Assembly (NCBI RefSeq): GCF_000586435.1
Contig: NZ_BAWH01000004.1
Location: 62,001 to 126,000, forward strand
Direction: 5' to 3'
DNA from: Psychrobacter sp. JCM 18901
Lineage (GTDB): Bacteria > Pseudomonadota > Gammaproteobacteria > Pseudomonadales > Moraxellaceae
DNA: 64,000 nt
The notes below the pieces were generated by a model that worked only from the letters and a program-made list of their open reading frames with translations, was not told the origin of the DNA and ran no database searches. Within the stretch, counting starts at the first letter, position 1. Each line of letters begins with the position of its first letter. The position numbers were made by a program, and so were the translations under genes. Below are positions 20,131 to 29,503 of the stretch, in pieces.

Positions 20131-20550
20131 AACTTAAACCTTGTAGATATCTATATTTTAATTTGCTTTATTAATAATAGGCTTTGATATTGAGTACGAA
20201 CATAATCCAGAAATCATAAATTATGAGGTCGCCATCACAGTCATCTAACCTACTATCATTGTTGCTTATTATACCAAATAGACAATGTATAGTTGCAGTT
20301 GAATATAATCAACGCTGTGTTCGGTTCACTAGAATCATATAACCAAGAGTTGCACGATTAGCAATTGCTCGATTAATAGTTATACGATTGAGACTTACTG
20401 CATAAATAATAGCCCAATAAATAATTACACAGCCATGTTGCGCAATCGTGACGGGTGGCTAAGTTATTGGTAGTTAAGTTCATTGTAGAATTGACCTTGT
20501 ATAAACAAGCTCGTATAGTCGAAAAGACGTCGTTAACCATCTTATAGGAT
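20131..20550. other. 420-base intergenic region
   Basis: No gene seen. It holds the divergent promoters of the TusA-like gene and the M48 protease. It contains short near-repeats (CGATTA...TTATACGATTGAG) around 20360-20400. TATAGTTGCAGTTGAATATAA at about 20288 faintly resembles one end of the 108-bp repeat. Confidence 0.35.
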
Positions 20551-20667
20551 ATGCACTTGTACCACGCTCATAGAACGAAGCGACCCGACAGCAATAACTC
20601 TTTAGTAGCCAAAAACTCCGTAGGCTTACCAATTATGTTGTCTAAGCAAAAAGGTAAACGTCATTTT

Positions 20668-22239
20668 ATGAGTGTCGCTTTGCCAAGTAGTATCAAGGTA
20701 GGGCTGTCAATGATGCTACTAGCCATGGCTAGTGGTGCGCATAGTCGTGAGAGTCAAACGCTGCCATTGGCTGATAGCTCGTGGCAAGTCACAGATCCGC
20801 AGACGCTAGAGCTACCAAATTTGCGCGGACAAGGATTGAGCTTTGCTGAGCAATATCAAAACAAAATGCTTGGCGAGTGGTCATTACAGAATATCAATGG
20901 CCGTGTCAGAATGGAACATGATCCTTGGGTACAAGAAACGATAAAAGACATGACGTGGCGTCTCAATGCTCAAGCTCGTCAGCAAGCACCACTTGGCGTT
21001 GTTATTATTGATAATCCTAGTATCAATGCCTTTGCAGCGCCTGGTGGTGTAATCGGTATCAATACTGGGACGATCCTGTCAGCTAGTAGCATGGATGAGC
21101 TGGCGAGCGTCGTCGCGCATGAAGTCGCACATATCAGTCAACGACACTACGAAAGCGGCGCTGACGAACGTAAAAAAAGCCTTGCTGATGCAGCTAGGCG
21201 GTATGCTAGCCGCGATTGCTGCTTCAGCTGTCGATGGTGATGCCGCTGCGGCTGTGATGATGGGCAGTCAAACGGCTTCTATGAATAGCAGCATGGCGTT
21301 TAGCGTAGTAACGAGCGTGAGGCTGACCGAGTAGGGATGCAGATTATGACCCAAGCGGGTTATGATCCTCGGGCGATGCCACGGTTCTTTGCCACGATGA
21401 ATCAGCAGAGTCAGTTAAATCAAGTTGAGAATCAATTTTTACCGAGCTTTGTACGCTCACATCCTCTGAGTAATGAGCGGTTGAGCGAGTCACAAAGTCG
21501 CGCTCAGCAGTATCCAGCGCTCTCATTGAGCCAGCAGCAGCGCCATCAAGCATTGTTTGATTTGTTGTATTGGCGTGTGCAAGTGACTGGTAAACATGCG
21601 TCTGAAGTGACGTTGACAACGGCCGCCAAAAACAGTCTTGGGGCCAAACTTGCGCTAATGCATTGGTATGGAGAGCAGCAGCGTTTTACAGATGCCAACA
21701 AGGTATTGGCCGAGATAAGTGCGTTATCAAGCACACAGCGTCAGAGTTTAGAGCCTCTATTGTCGATTACGCACAGTCAGTTATTAAGTGAACAAGGTAA
21801 GTGGCAACAAACCGTAGATGTCTTAGAGAGCCAACAGCGCCTCTATCCTGAGCGCCGAGACTTACGCCTTTATCTGGCCGAAGCGCTGACTAACAGTAAT
21901 CAACCGATAAAAGCTCAAGCGCTGTTGAAGCCACTAACAGAACAGCAGCCAAGCGATCGTTATGCATGGCAAAGCTTGCAACTTGCCAATGAAAAACTTG
22001 CTAAGACCACCACTTCACCACAGTTAGCCAATATCGCGACGATTAATGCATTGCGCTATCGCAGTTATGATCAGCTATGGAATGGACGCTATGAGAGTGC
22101 GCTGACCTCTTTGACGCAAGCCAAACAGTTGACGGAAAACCTGCAAACCACGGATCAAGCCAATAGTGCGCGTCCGTTATTGGCCAATATTAATGCAGAA
22201 CTCAAAGCAATAAAAACCGCCAAAGACTTTAAGCCTTAG
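20668..22239 (+). CDS. BepA-like M48 periplasmic metalloprotease with TPR domain (two frameshifts)
   Basis: BepA-type proteases survey outer-membrane protein assembly. The zinc site is AHEVAHISQRH (HExxH), the third ligand is in SNEREADRVGMQ, and the preceding INAFAAPGGVIGINTG is typical of M48. A TPR-like C-terminal half follows (LRLYLAEALTNSNQPIKAQ). A signal peptide starts at ATG 20668 (MSVALPSS... MLLAMASGAHS); an in-frame ATG at 20551 would add 39 residues. Frame is lost at A7 21172-21178 (six gives KKALLMQLGGMLAA) and near 21303 (one base missing before RSNERE). The gene converges on yqeY. Confidence 0.87.
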
Positions 22240-22245
22240 GCGGTT
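22211..22245 (-). terminator. Terminator of yqeY, overlapping the M48 stop region
   Basis: On the minus strand AACCGCC and GGCGGTT pair around a 17-base loop and are followed by T5. It lies inside the last codons of the opposite gene. Confidence 0.65.
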
Positions 22246-22281
22246 ATTTGTACAGAGTAGCCTGCCAATCAATAGCAAGTG

Positions 22282-22731
22282 CTAGCCTTGTAGCGCATCT
22301 TTGACCATTTTAGAAATCAAAGCAGGATCAGCACGGCCAGCTGTTTTGTTCTTTAAGACACCCATGACGCTGCCCATATCACGCATAGACGTAGCACCTT
22401 GCTCAGCGATTTCAGCATTTACCAATGCCATGATCTCGTCTTGATTCATTTGCTGCGGCATAAACTCGTTGATAATATCAATCTCAAACTGCTCTTTGGT
22501 GGCTAAGTCATCACGGCCATTTTCTGTAAAAATAGTTAGTGACTCTTGGCGCTGCTTTAGCTGTTTTTGCAAAACTTCTAATACTTGCGCATCATCAAGT
22601 TCTGTCTGACGGTCAATCTCGATTTGTTTCACTACTGACTGTACGTTGCGCAGTACTTTGACGCGCTCAAGCTCACGAGCTTTCATTGAAACTTTGATAT
22701 TATCTGATAACGTCTGTTTAAGTTGGCTCAC
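22282..22731 (-). CDS. yqeY: GatB/YqeY domain protein
   Basis: A 149-residue YqeY-family protein, related to the tRNA-binding tail domain of GatB, role unproven. Seen motifs: ELERVKVLRNVQSVVKQIEI, LKQRQESLTIFTENGRDDLA, EIDIINEFMPQQM, MRDMGSVMGVLKNKTAGRAD. It lies downstream of rpsU on the same strand, the common rpsU-yqeY pairing. Intact. Confidence 0.92.
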   Translation of the reverse strand: MSQLKQTLSDNIKVSMKARELERVKVLRNVQSVVKQIEIDRQTELDDAQVLEVLQKQLKQRQESLTIFTENGRDDLATKEQFEIDIINEFMPQQMNQDEIMALVNAEIAEQGATSMRDMGSVMGVLKNKTAGRADPALISKMVKDALQG

Positions 22732-22858
22732 TGCTATTATCCTTATCGATCTGTTAAATGCTATTCGTTAGAGGTCGTTTGTTAAATTTTAGAACAAAAC
22801 CTGCTGATAGTGGTTTTAATAAAAAAATTATGTCAGCAGTAATAACAAAAATTGTAGC

Positions 22859-22899
22859 ATAAAAAAACGCCACTGATATCGATTGATAACAGTGGCGTT
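22859..22899 (-). terminator. Intrinsic terminator of rpsU
   Basis: On the minus strand a 10-bp stem, AACGCCACTG with CAGTGGCGTT, leads into T7. It lies between rpsU and yqeY, so yqeY must be reached by read-through or its own promoter. Confidence 0.88.
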
Positions 22900-22935
22900 A
22901 GTGTAGCGCTTGTACTTAGCTAATCAGATTACTGA

Positions 22936-23152
22936 TTAGTACATACGAGTGGTACGAATAGTTTCGCGTTGTAACTTCTTTTTATAACGCTTTACGGCAG
23001 CAGCTTTTTTTACGCTTACGTACTTGCGTTGGTTTTTCATAAAACTCACGCTTACGTACGTCTGATAATACACCAGCTTTTTCACAAGCACGTTTGAAAC
23101 GACGGATAGCGATATCAACTGGTTCGTTTTCTTTAACCTTAACTGCAGGCAT
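22936..23152 (-). CDS. rpsU: 30S ribosomal protein bS21 (frameshifted)
   Basis: From ATG 23152 the peptide is [20 protein letters not shown], then [20 protein letters not shown], then [20 protein letters not shown] and ends [10 protein letters not shown]: the complete 71-residue S21. A T7 run at 23005-23011 (A7 in the gene) breaks the frame between VRKRKK and AAAVKRY; six bases restore it. bS21 is needed for translation initiation, which makes a real frameshift very unlikely. An AGGAGTC ribosome binding site precedes the ATG. Confidence 0.95.
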
Positions 23153-23475
23153 GAAGACTCCTCGATTAGGATGAGATATAAGGGCATTAGTTTGGCTGTG
23201 TATTAGTATTTAGCCGTAATATCTCAAGATTACAGGCATCAGCTCAAACTAGGACAATTCTCACGCGTTAGCGTAAGGGCAGGTATTTTAATAAAAAATA
23301 CCAACAAAGTCAATGATTTTAAGTATTTATTGCCGATAGGTTGTTCAATTAGATAGCTATTTGAATTTGGCTCTCAAACTATGAATTCGACATATATACA
23401 ACGCTTTATCAATAAAAAATCCCTACCGTCTATAACGGTTTGATTGGAGTTTATGCTATGATAATTCCCATATTA
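23153..23475. other. Intergenic region upstream of rpsU
   Basis: It holds the rpsU promoter region. No gene seen. It runs up to the MITE-like element at 23476. Confidence 0.4.
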
Positions 23476-23802
23476 TAGGGTCTATTGAACATTCAAATAT
23501 TAGGACTGCTGATAGCTAAAGTTACACTAAACTAGGCGAAAACCGACGATAATGTCGAGACCTTAGCTAGGTTTTCAACAACGGTTGGGGTAATTTTAGC
23601 ATCAGCTTGAGAACGGATCGAGCAAAGCACTGCTTTGCCCGTTCGCAAGGCAAGAGCTGTGCTCGAGTGGAGGGCAGTACTCTTTTTGTCAATATATGGC
23701 GAAATAGTTTAACCTAGAATGACTAGGCTTCAACAATTTTACTGCATATTGTCTAAGAAATAGTGACTGCCAGCACCACATTTGAAAGTTCAATAGACCC
23801 TA
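23476..23802. mobile_element. MITE-like element with 21-bp terminal inverted repeats
   Basis: The ends GGGTCTATTGAACATTCAAAT (23478-23498) and, reversed, GGGTCTATTGAACTTTCAAAT (23780-23800) match at 20 of 21 positions. Each is flanked by TA, consistent with a TA target duplication as made by IS630- or IS427-type transposases. The interior of about 280 bases has no open frame of note, so it is non-autonomous. It contains internal imperfect palindromes, for example around AGCACTGCTTTGCCC. Confidence 0.75.
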
Positions 23803-23848
23803 GTAAGCCTATGAACCGTTTTGTGTGTATTTTATTGAGGATGTTGGA

Positions 23849-24220
23849 ATGAAAAAAACAGTATTTAACACGGCATTAAGCACCGCACTTATTGTAGCTT
23901 TAGGTGTGAGCGTGAGCGCTTGTAGTGGCGGTGAAGAGCATGAAGAAGTAATGGCAATCGATCGCGTTGACGAAGCTGCTGAGCTTGCCATCAAAAATGC
24001 GCCACCAGCTGAAGAAATGGAATTCCCAGAGACAGCACCAATGCCAGCGACTGATGCAGCTAGTACAGAAGCTGACGGTACAGCTACTGCTGAAGCAGGA
24101 ACGGCTGACGCTGATACTACAGAAGCAGCAGCTACTGATAGTGCGGATACAGCCGCTGCTCCTACTGACAGCGCTGATATGGCGGCTACTGACGATACAG
24201 CTGCAGCCACTGCTGAGTAA
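23849..24220 (+). CDS. Low-complexity Ala/Thr/Asp-rich lipoprotein
   Basis: From ATG 23849 (GAGGATGTTGGA just upstream) the product is about 123 residues: a lipoprotein signal peptide (MKKTVFNTALSTALIVALGV, then SVSAC with the lipobox Cys) followed by a short acidic segment (GEEHEEVMAIDRVDEAAE) and a tail made almost wholly of Ala, Thr, Asp, Glu and Ser. No catalytic or heme motif is present. The next gene encodes a lipoprotein cytochrome with a similar signal and linker, so this looks like the linker part alone. Function unknown; an envelope location is likely. Confidence 0.75.
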   Translation: MKKTVFNTALSTALIVALGVSVSACSGGEEHEEVMAIDRVDEAAELAIKNAPPAEEMEFPETAPMPATDAASTEADGTATAEAGTADADTTEAAATDSADTAAAPTDSADMAATDDTAAATAE

Positions 24221-24345
24221 TTTAGTAGTCAATGGACTATTAGCTTAATTGACTATTAAACAGTCGTTGGTCGTATATGTAAGTACTTTAAGCTGATATA
24301 ACGCATCATTAATTGATTGCAGACTGACTAAGTAAGGGTAAAACC

Positions 24346-24882
24346 ATGATTGATATACAACCATATATGAACAAGCTGAAATTGTCTGTGATCAGCATGA
24401 GTGTGGTATTTGCCGTGAGTGCTTGTAGTGGTGATAACACAGCTACGGAAGAGTCGACAGCAGCCAATGAACCAGCTACCGCTGTAGAAGAAACAGCTGT
24501 AGCAGAAACCGAAGGCACGACGCCTGAGTCTATGGTTGATCCAGAAGCAGACACAGAATCAAAAGCAGCAACAGAGTCTGCCGACATAGTAGATGAATCA
24601 GTGGCAACACCTGAAACTGATTCTGAGCCTGAAGTGTTGGCCGCAGATGCAGGTGCTAAACTGTATGAATCAAACTGTCAGGTTTGTCATGCTGCAGGTT
24701 TGCTCGATGCGCCAAAGTATGGTGATACAGCGGCTTGGGCAGCTCGTCTAACCAAAGACAAAGAGACGCTATATATGCACTCGGCTAAAGGCTTTAATAA
24801 AATGCCAGCACAAGCGGTGAATGGTGTGACCGAAGCACAAGTTAAAGCAGCTGTTGATTATATGCTAGCGTCGGTAAGCTGA
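24346..24882 (+). CDS. Lipoprotein c-type cytochrome (cytochrome c5-like)
   Basis: 178 residues: a lipoprotein signal with lipobox AVSAC, an acidic Ala/Thr/Glu linker of about 70 residues, then a single-heme domain. The heme attachment motif is SNCQVCHAAG and the distal Met ligand is in GFNKMPAQAVNGVTE, the cytochrome c5/class I pattern. It probably shuttles electrons at the outer face of the inner membrane or in the periplasm. ATG 24346 has an AAGGGT motif upstream; ATG 24367 would give a shorter leader. Intact; a strong terminator follows. Confidence 0.88.
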   Translation: MIDIQPYMNKLKLSVISMSVVFAVSACSGDNTATEESTAANEPATAVEETAVAETEGTTPESMVDPEADTESKAATESADIVDESVATPETDSEPEVLAADAGAKLYESNCQVCHAAGLLDAPKYGDTAAWAARLTKDKETLYMHSAKGFNKMPAQAVNGVTEAQVKAAVDYMLASVS

Positions 24883-24928
24883 TACGGTATATATAGAGTA
24901 TGTAAGCTATTGAAATTTGCTAAACTGG

Positions 24929-24961
24929 CCGTCATTGTGACTGACAATGACGGTTTTTTTA
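24929..24961 (+). terminator. Intrinsic terminator of the cytochrome c gene
   Basis: A perfect 10-bp stem, CCGTCATTGT with ACAATGACGG and a 5-base loop, followed by T7. Confidence 0.92.
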
Positions 24962-25039
24962 TGCACGCTTTTTGTCATGCCAGTCTGAGAATATACAGCT
25001 GTATCAAGCGAATTTGAGATAGTGTGTGGCTGATTGTAT

Positions 25040-25147
25040 TATAGTCGGTGAACTACTAAACCGCTACGGCGTTACCCTCCTTAGATGTACTACTTGTACA
25101 ATCTGCAGTCGGCTGCCTTGTACTCATTTTAGAGTTCTTTGACTATA
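25040..25147 (-). repeat. 108-bp dispersed repeat with inverted TATAGTC ends, copy in minus orientation
   Basis: Begins TATAGTC and ends GACTATA. Its minus strand aligns over its whole length with 47874-47981, sharing the ACAAGG, CCGA, AGTA and CTAAG blocks, with exactly the same length of 108 bases. Confidence 0.7.
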
Positions 25148-25225
25148 GTTATCCAGTTTCTCAAAATGATGTAAGATAAAAGTGCGATAAAAATAGCACG
25201 AAAACGAAAGTATAAAGGCAAAAGT

Positions 25226-26285
25226 ATGAAAGTATTGGGCTTAGAGACCTCTTGTGATGAGACGGGGCTGGCGATTTTTGATAGTGAGCAAATAAATAGC
25301 GACAACCAAGGTTTGGTCGGGCAAGTACTGTACTCTCAGATTGAGCTGCACGCACTTTATGGTGGCGTTGTGCCTGAGCTTGCTAGCCGCGATCATATTC
25401 GTAAGCTCGTGCCGTTATTGAATGAGCTACTCGAACAGTGCGATATGAAAAAAAGCGAGATCGATGCGATTGCTTATACCAAGGGACCTGGTCTTATTGG
25501 TGCATTAATGACAGGCGCACTGTTTGGTCGTAGCTTAGCATATGGTTTAGATATTCCAGCGATTGGTATTCATCATATGGAGGGGCATCTTTTGGCGCCG
25601 CTTATGGGCGCGAACCCTCCGGCATTTCCTTTTGTCTCGCTACTAGTATCTGGTGGGCACACGTTACTGATTGCTGCTCACGGTGTTGGGCAATATGAGA
25701 TATTGGGTGAGTCGATAGATGATGCGGCGGGTGAGTGCTTTGATAAAGCAGCTAAAATGTTGGGTCTTCCTTATCCTGGCGGTCCTAATATTGCTAAGCT
25801 GGCAGAAGCTGGTAATCCTGACGCTTACGCACTCCCAAGACCAATGCTCCATCGGGGTCTAGACTTTTCGTTTAGTGGCATGAAAACGGCTGTGCATAAT
25901 CTGATTAAAGATACGCCATGTTCGGGAGGATCGGGCAATGGCGCTGATAGCGACCCACAGATTCGTGCTGATATTGCCGCGAGTTTTCAGCATGCAGTGG
26001 TCGACACGCTAGTGAAAAAAATGTGTCAAAGCACTTAAGCAAGCAGATATGAGCCGTTTGGTAATTGCAGGTGGGGTTAGTGCCAATACTCATCTGCGTG
26101 AGATGTTAGAAGCGGAACTGGCTAAAATTAATGCGACGGTTCATTATGCACCGCCTGCGCTATGTACGGACAATGGCGCGATGATTGCTTATGCAGGTTT
26201 TGAGCGCTTGCAAGCAGGACAGTCTGATGATTTGGCCGTTAGCTGTATTCCGCGTTGGCCGATGACAGAATTGCCAGCTGTGTAA
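25226..26285 (+). CDS. tsaD: tRNA N6-threonylcarbamoyladenosine transferase TsaD (frameshifted)
   Basis: TsaD makes t6A37 in ANN-decoding tRNAs with TsaB and TsaE. It has [30 protein letters not shown], metal-binding His in [40 protein letters not shown] and [10 protein letters not shown] with [10 protein letters not shown] near the end. The A7 run at 26015-26021 stops the first frame after VDTLVKK; six bases give [20 protein letters not shown] and continue to 26285, about 352 residues. The gene is essential in most bacteria, so an error is more likely than decay. Confidence 0.95.
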
Positions 26286-26329
26286 TTGAGCCTTTTGTTC
26301 AATACGTTTATATGAATTAAGGACAGTCT

Positions 26330-26701
26330 ATGCAGTGGCTTGCTATTGGTTTGGGCGCAGCATTCGGTGCTTGTTTGCGAGCTTGGCTATCGCGTTTTAA
26401 TGCTTTGCACGGTTGGGTGCCACTCGGTACCCTGAGCGCCAATATCTTAGGCGGACTGCTGATAGGGCTTGCGCTAGTATGGTTTGAGCGCATGGGAAGC
26501 AATTTATCTGATCATGTACGCGTGTTTGTGATTACCGGATTTTTGGGCGGGCTAACGACCTTTAGTACGTTTAGTGCAGAGGTATTTGGCTTTATCCATG
26601 ACGGGCGGCTGCTGGCAGGATTAGCGCTCATCGGCCTGCACGTTGGACTGACATTATTAGCAACTGCACTTGGCTTTTATTTCTTTAAGTGCGTACTTTG
26701 A
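26330..26701 (+). CDS. fluC: Fluoride-specific channel FluC/CrcB
   Basis: A 123-residue, four-helix dual-topology fluoride channel. The family signature [16 protein letters not shown] is present, with the N-terminal [14 protein letters not shown] and the pore region [15 protein letters not shown]. The 44 bases upstream are too short for a fluoride riboswitch, and none is seen. It sits downstream of tsaD on the same strand and may be cotranscribed. Confidence 0.93.
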   Translation: MQWLAIGLGAAFGACLRAWLSRFNALHGWVPLGTLSANILGGLLIGLALVWFERMGSNLSDHVRVFVITGFLGGLTTFSTFSAEVFGFIHDGRLLAGLALIGLHVGLTLLATALGFYFFKCVL

Positions 26702-26929
26702 GCTTGTATCGATATCACCTGCTTAATGAGTGGTCTGATTTAAGTGGTTACCGAAATACAGTCTGTTTTAAATGGTCTGTTAATGAGTCTAGAGGGCATA
26801 ATGACTGGTTCCGCTGGGGTATACCTTATTAACTTATATGATAATAAAAGTATAGCTCGATAACTACATTCTGATCAAAATTTTAAGGGAATCTATAAAA
26901 TAAGAAAAATATTATAAGATGGAGAAATC

Positions 26930-27232
26930 ATGACTTACGACTTTAAAGATGTAAAAATAAGTAGAGAGTTTAGATACTCTCTTGGAAAAGAAATAACCAC
27001 AGGCAAGTGCTATTTGTCTTTTCCAGTAAGAAATAGCTATGTTGATTATATAGAGTATTATGAGCTATCTCTTAAGCAGCTTAATATTTTCATAAAAAAC
27101 AAAGAAGAGTTATTAGATTTTTTAGATAAGTGTAAGAGAAGAAAGAAAGATGAGCTGATGGCATTTTTTTCCTATAGCCCCAATTCGAGGATATCCAACC
27201 TGAAAAATGTGAAGTATAGAGAAGAGTGTTAG
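26930..27232 (+). CDS. Small protein of unknown function in an AT-rich islet
   Basis: 100 residues, starting MTYDFKDVKISREFRYSLGK, rich in Tyr, Lys and Glu, with no signal peptide or membrane segment. A GGAG motif 8 bases before the ATG supports the start. Codon use is much more AT-rich than in the neighbouring tsaD and fluC, suggesting horizontal origin. The size, acidity and context (an isolated small gene beside two other orphan small genes) recall immunity-type proteins of polymorphic toxin loci. That is inference only; no toxin is seen. Confidence 0.6.
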   Translation: MTYDFKDVKISREFRYSLGKEITTGKCYLSFPVRNSYVDYIEYYELSLKQLNIFIKNKEELLDFLDKCKRRKKDELMAFFSYSPNSRISNLKNVKYREEC

Positions 27233-27438
27233 ATTTTCACATGAACAGAATTACCAAGATTGTCTATAAAATCGTAATAGCGACACATCAAAGTTGTTAA
27301 TAATTTTGTCTAAATTAGAATAGGAGACGCAAAGAGACTTTAAGTTACAGGTATACGGCCTAGTGTTCGACGCTGTATAGCGCATCGATCATGATTCAAT
27401 ATAAATTAGTTCGATAGAGTTTAATATTTACCTATATT

Positions 27439-27729
27439 TCAATTAACACAAATAATAAAATTTAACTCTTTGAACAGTTCATCAATATCCTCGTCATATA
27501 TACCTATTTCCTGTACTCGTCTGAATGCAAAGCCAAATATCCTTTCAAGATTAGAGTTATCGTAATTCTTGCTTTTCACGATATTTTCTAGTTTATCTAA
27601 CTCTGGAATTAGCACATTATGATTAACTTTGAAAAGAAAGTTGAGTTCGCCTAGGATTCTAATTGCTTCTAATTCATTAAATTCTGCCTTACTCATAACT
27701 ATCTCTAGCTCATTGAAAGTATGTTTCAT
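27439..27729 (-). CDS. Small acidic protein of unknown function
   Basis: 96 residues (MKHTFNELEIVMSKAEFNEL...), predicted all-helical, acidic, no signal peptide. AT-rich coding like its neighbours. It is on the opposite strand from the flanking small genes. It ends ELNFIICVN. No family recognised; an immunity or antitoxin-like role would be a guess. A later ATG 11 codons in (MSKAEFNE) is an alternative start. Confidence 0.5.
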   Translation of the reverse strand: MKHTFNELEIVMSKAEFNELEAIRILGELNFLFKVNHNVLIPELDKLENIVKSKNYDNSNLERIFGFAFRRVQEIGIYDEDIDELFKELNFIICVN

Positions 27730-27900
27730 CTACTTAGCATATAAAAATAATGATGCAAAAGCTCACTATATGTACACAACGAAGTACATTGCTGTTGCTT
27801 CAAAAACTGGAACCATTGCTACTAATAGCCCACAGCCAAATATTTAAGTCCTCACTAGGGAACCATGCTTATTTCTATATCGTCATAGAGGTGAAATAAC

Positions 27901-28374
27901 ATGACAACATTTAATATGAATAAACCAGAAATAGAGCAAGCTGCCATTGAGTTTAAAATGGCGCTGATAAATTGGAAATCAAGAGAAGGTATTATAGGGG
28001 CTTTCTCTACATATCGTGATCAATGGACAGACGAAGATGTGAGTAAAGCTGTAAGTAAGGAAACACAAGTTATTAAACCAGTATTAGAAGCCTTCGAGCC
28101 TATATACCGTCTAGCTATACAGGGTAAAATAGAGAAGCCTTTTTCCTTTCAAAGTTATATGATGACTTATGTTGGTCGAGTACTGGGCGATGAGTTGTCA
28201 TGGCCTGAAGTTCGCGAGCCGTATCAGAGAATGATTAATAGTTTAAAAGGTGGGTTAACTACAGAAGAGCTCATAGAGAGTATTTACTACAGAAATAATT
28301 TACTACCAGAGCATTATGATCAAGCGGTTAAGGAAATTGTAGCAGAGGGTTGGACGCATAATTACCCACAATAA
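27901..28374 (+). CDS. Hypothetical protein, 157 residues
   Basis: A soluble, helix-rich protein beginning MTTFNMNKPEIEQAAIEFKM with WTDEDVSKAVSKETQV, SFQSYMMTYVGRVLGDELSW and a C-terminal YYRNNLLPEHYDQAVKEIV segment. AGAGGTGAAATAAC before the ATG offers a ribosome binding site. No family recognised. It closes the AT-rich islet and is followed by an 11-bp inverted repeat at 28414-28439. Confidence 0.6.
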   Translation: MTTFNMNKPEIEQAAIEFKMALINWKSREGIIGAFSTYRDQWTDEDVSKAVSKETQVIKPVLEAFEPIYRLAIQGKIEKPFSFQSYMMTYVGRVLGDELSWPEVREPYQRMINSLKGGLTTEELIESIYYRNNLLPEHYDQAVKEIVAEGWTHNYPQ

Positions 28375-28413
28375 TTACTAAGAGTATTTTTCAATAAAAA
28401 CCGCGAGCCAATC

Positions 28414-28439
28414 CCAGCTTAATCTAAAGATTAAGCTGG
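28414..28439. terminator. Hairpin at the end of the AT-rich islet
   Basis: A perfect 11-bp stem, CCAGCTTAATC with GATTAAGCTGG and a TAAA loop. Only a short T-run follows, so terminator activity is plausible but not certain. Confidence 0.55.
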
Positions 28440-28498
28440 CCTTTCACATTAATAACTTTTATCTTATTCTCATAACGAGTGTTATGACAAATAAAGCT

Positions 28499-29388
28499 CT
28501 AAACCGGCTTCACAATCCCTTCTAACAAACTCGCAAAACCCTGCATATAAGCAATGTCTTGACTAGAAGTACGCGTCGCCGCATACAACTGACAATGTAC
28601 GCCATCACCTAACGGACGGGAGACCACCCAGCCTTTTCTCTCGTATTCAGCAACCACCCAATCAGGCAATGCTGCTACGCCGCGTTCACTAGCAACCAAC
28701 TGAATTAGCATCGCGGTCAGCTCTGTCGTACGAACACTCTCAAAGCTTACTTGTGCTGGCGTCATAAAGTTAGCAATGATATCGAGGCGTTTGGCTTCTA
28801 CGGGATAGGCAATCAATGTCTCATTAATCAAATCATCAGGTTCAATAAATTTTTGAGCAGCTAAATCATGCGTTGGTGAAAGTACTAAGCGGCTTTCATA
28901 CTCAAACAATGGCTGATAGCTGATACCGTCGAGCGGTAAGTCACTGGTAGTAATGAGCAGATCAATATCGCCTTCCATCAAGAGATGATGGGGCTCAGGC
29001 TCAAATCCTGTAGCAAAGTCTAGCTCAACATCTGACCATTCACGGCGATAGTGGTTAAGTATCGGCATGAGCCAATCAAAACAACTATGACACTCTGATG
29101 CTAGGCGTAATCTACCTGCTTGACCGTGCGCTAAGCGTTTAAGGTAGATTTGGTACGAGTAACTTGCGGTAGGATGTTGTCTGCCAATGCCAATACTGCT
29201 TTACCTGCTGGCGTAAAACTAAGCGGGCGCGTCCGGCGATTGACCAAGCTGATGTCGTAGTAGTTCTCAAGCTCTTTTAATTGATGCGAAACGGCCGAGG
29301 CAGTAACGTGTAGCTCATCCGCCGCTGCTGCAAGTGAACCATGCGCACGCAGCGCGGTTAATGTATTAAGATGACGTAGCTCAAGCAT
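28499..29388 (-). CDS. metR: LysR-family regulator MetR (frameshifted)
   Basis: MetR controls methionine biosynthesis with homocysteine as coregulator. The HTH is LRAHGSLAAAADELHVTASA followed by VSHQLKELENYY. The effector domain carries the MetR-type ECHSCFDWLMPILN and EPEPHHLLMEGDIDLLITTS, and GVAALPDWVVAEYERKGWVV, closely following the E. coli MetR order. A shift near 29138-29143 separates TRTKSTL from KRLAHGQAGRLRLASE. About 296 residues. It is downstream of the pot-like operon on the same strand with a 115-base gap; whether it regulates it is unknown. Confidence 0.83.
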
Positions 29389-29503
29389 AATATGACCTAA
29401 CCGCTAAGGTGAGAAAAATTCATTATAGTCAATATAGCGCTGACTTTCACTCATAGTCCGTTATTAATTCTCGGTTAATAAGCAATTAGTCAGCAATCAA
29501 TAT

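Larger units (their letters stand above)
24883..25225. other. 343-base gap between cytochrome c and tsaD
   Basis: It contains the cytochrome terminator (24929-24961) and a complete copy of the 108-bp dispersed repeat (25040-25147). The remaining 80 bases should hold the tsaD promoter. Confidence 0.5.

Noticed and set aside
23809-24232. Two overlapping minus-strand Ser/Ala/Val- and Ser/Cys-rich frames over the lipoprotein gene
   Set aside because: They are shadows of a low-complexity Ala/Thr/Asp gene; the plus-strand product has a proper lipoprotein signal and ribosome binding site.
26286-26329. Possible fluoride riboswitch before fluC
   Set aside because: Only 44 bases are available and no conserved riboswitch core is visible.
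27629-27847. 72-codon plus-strand frame across the second islet gene
   Set aside because: It is mostly antisense to the better-supported minus-strand gene at 27439-27729 and has no plausible start signal.
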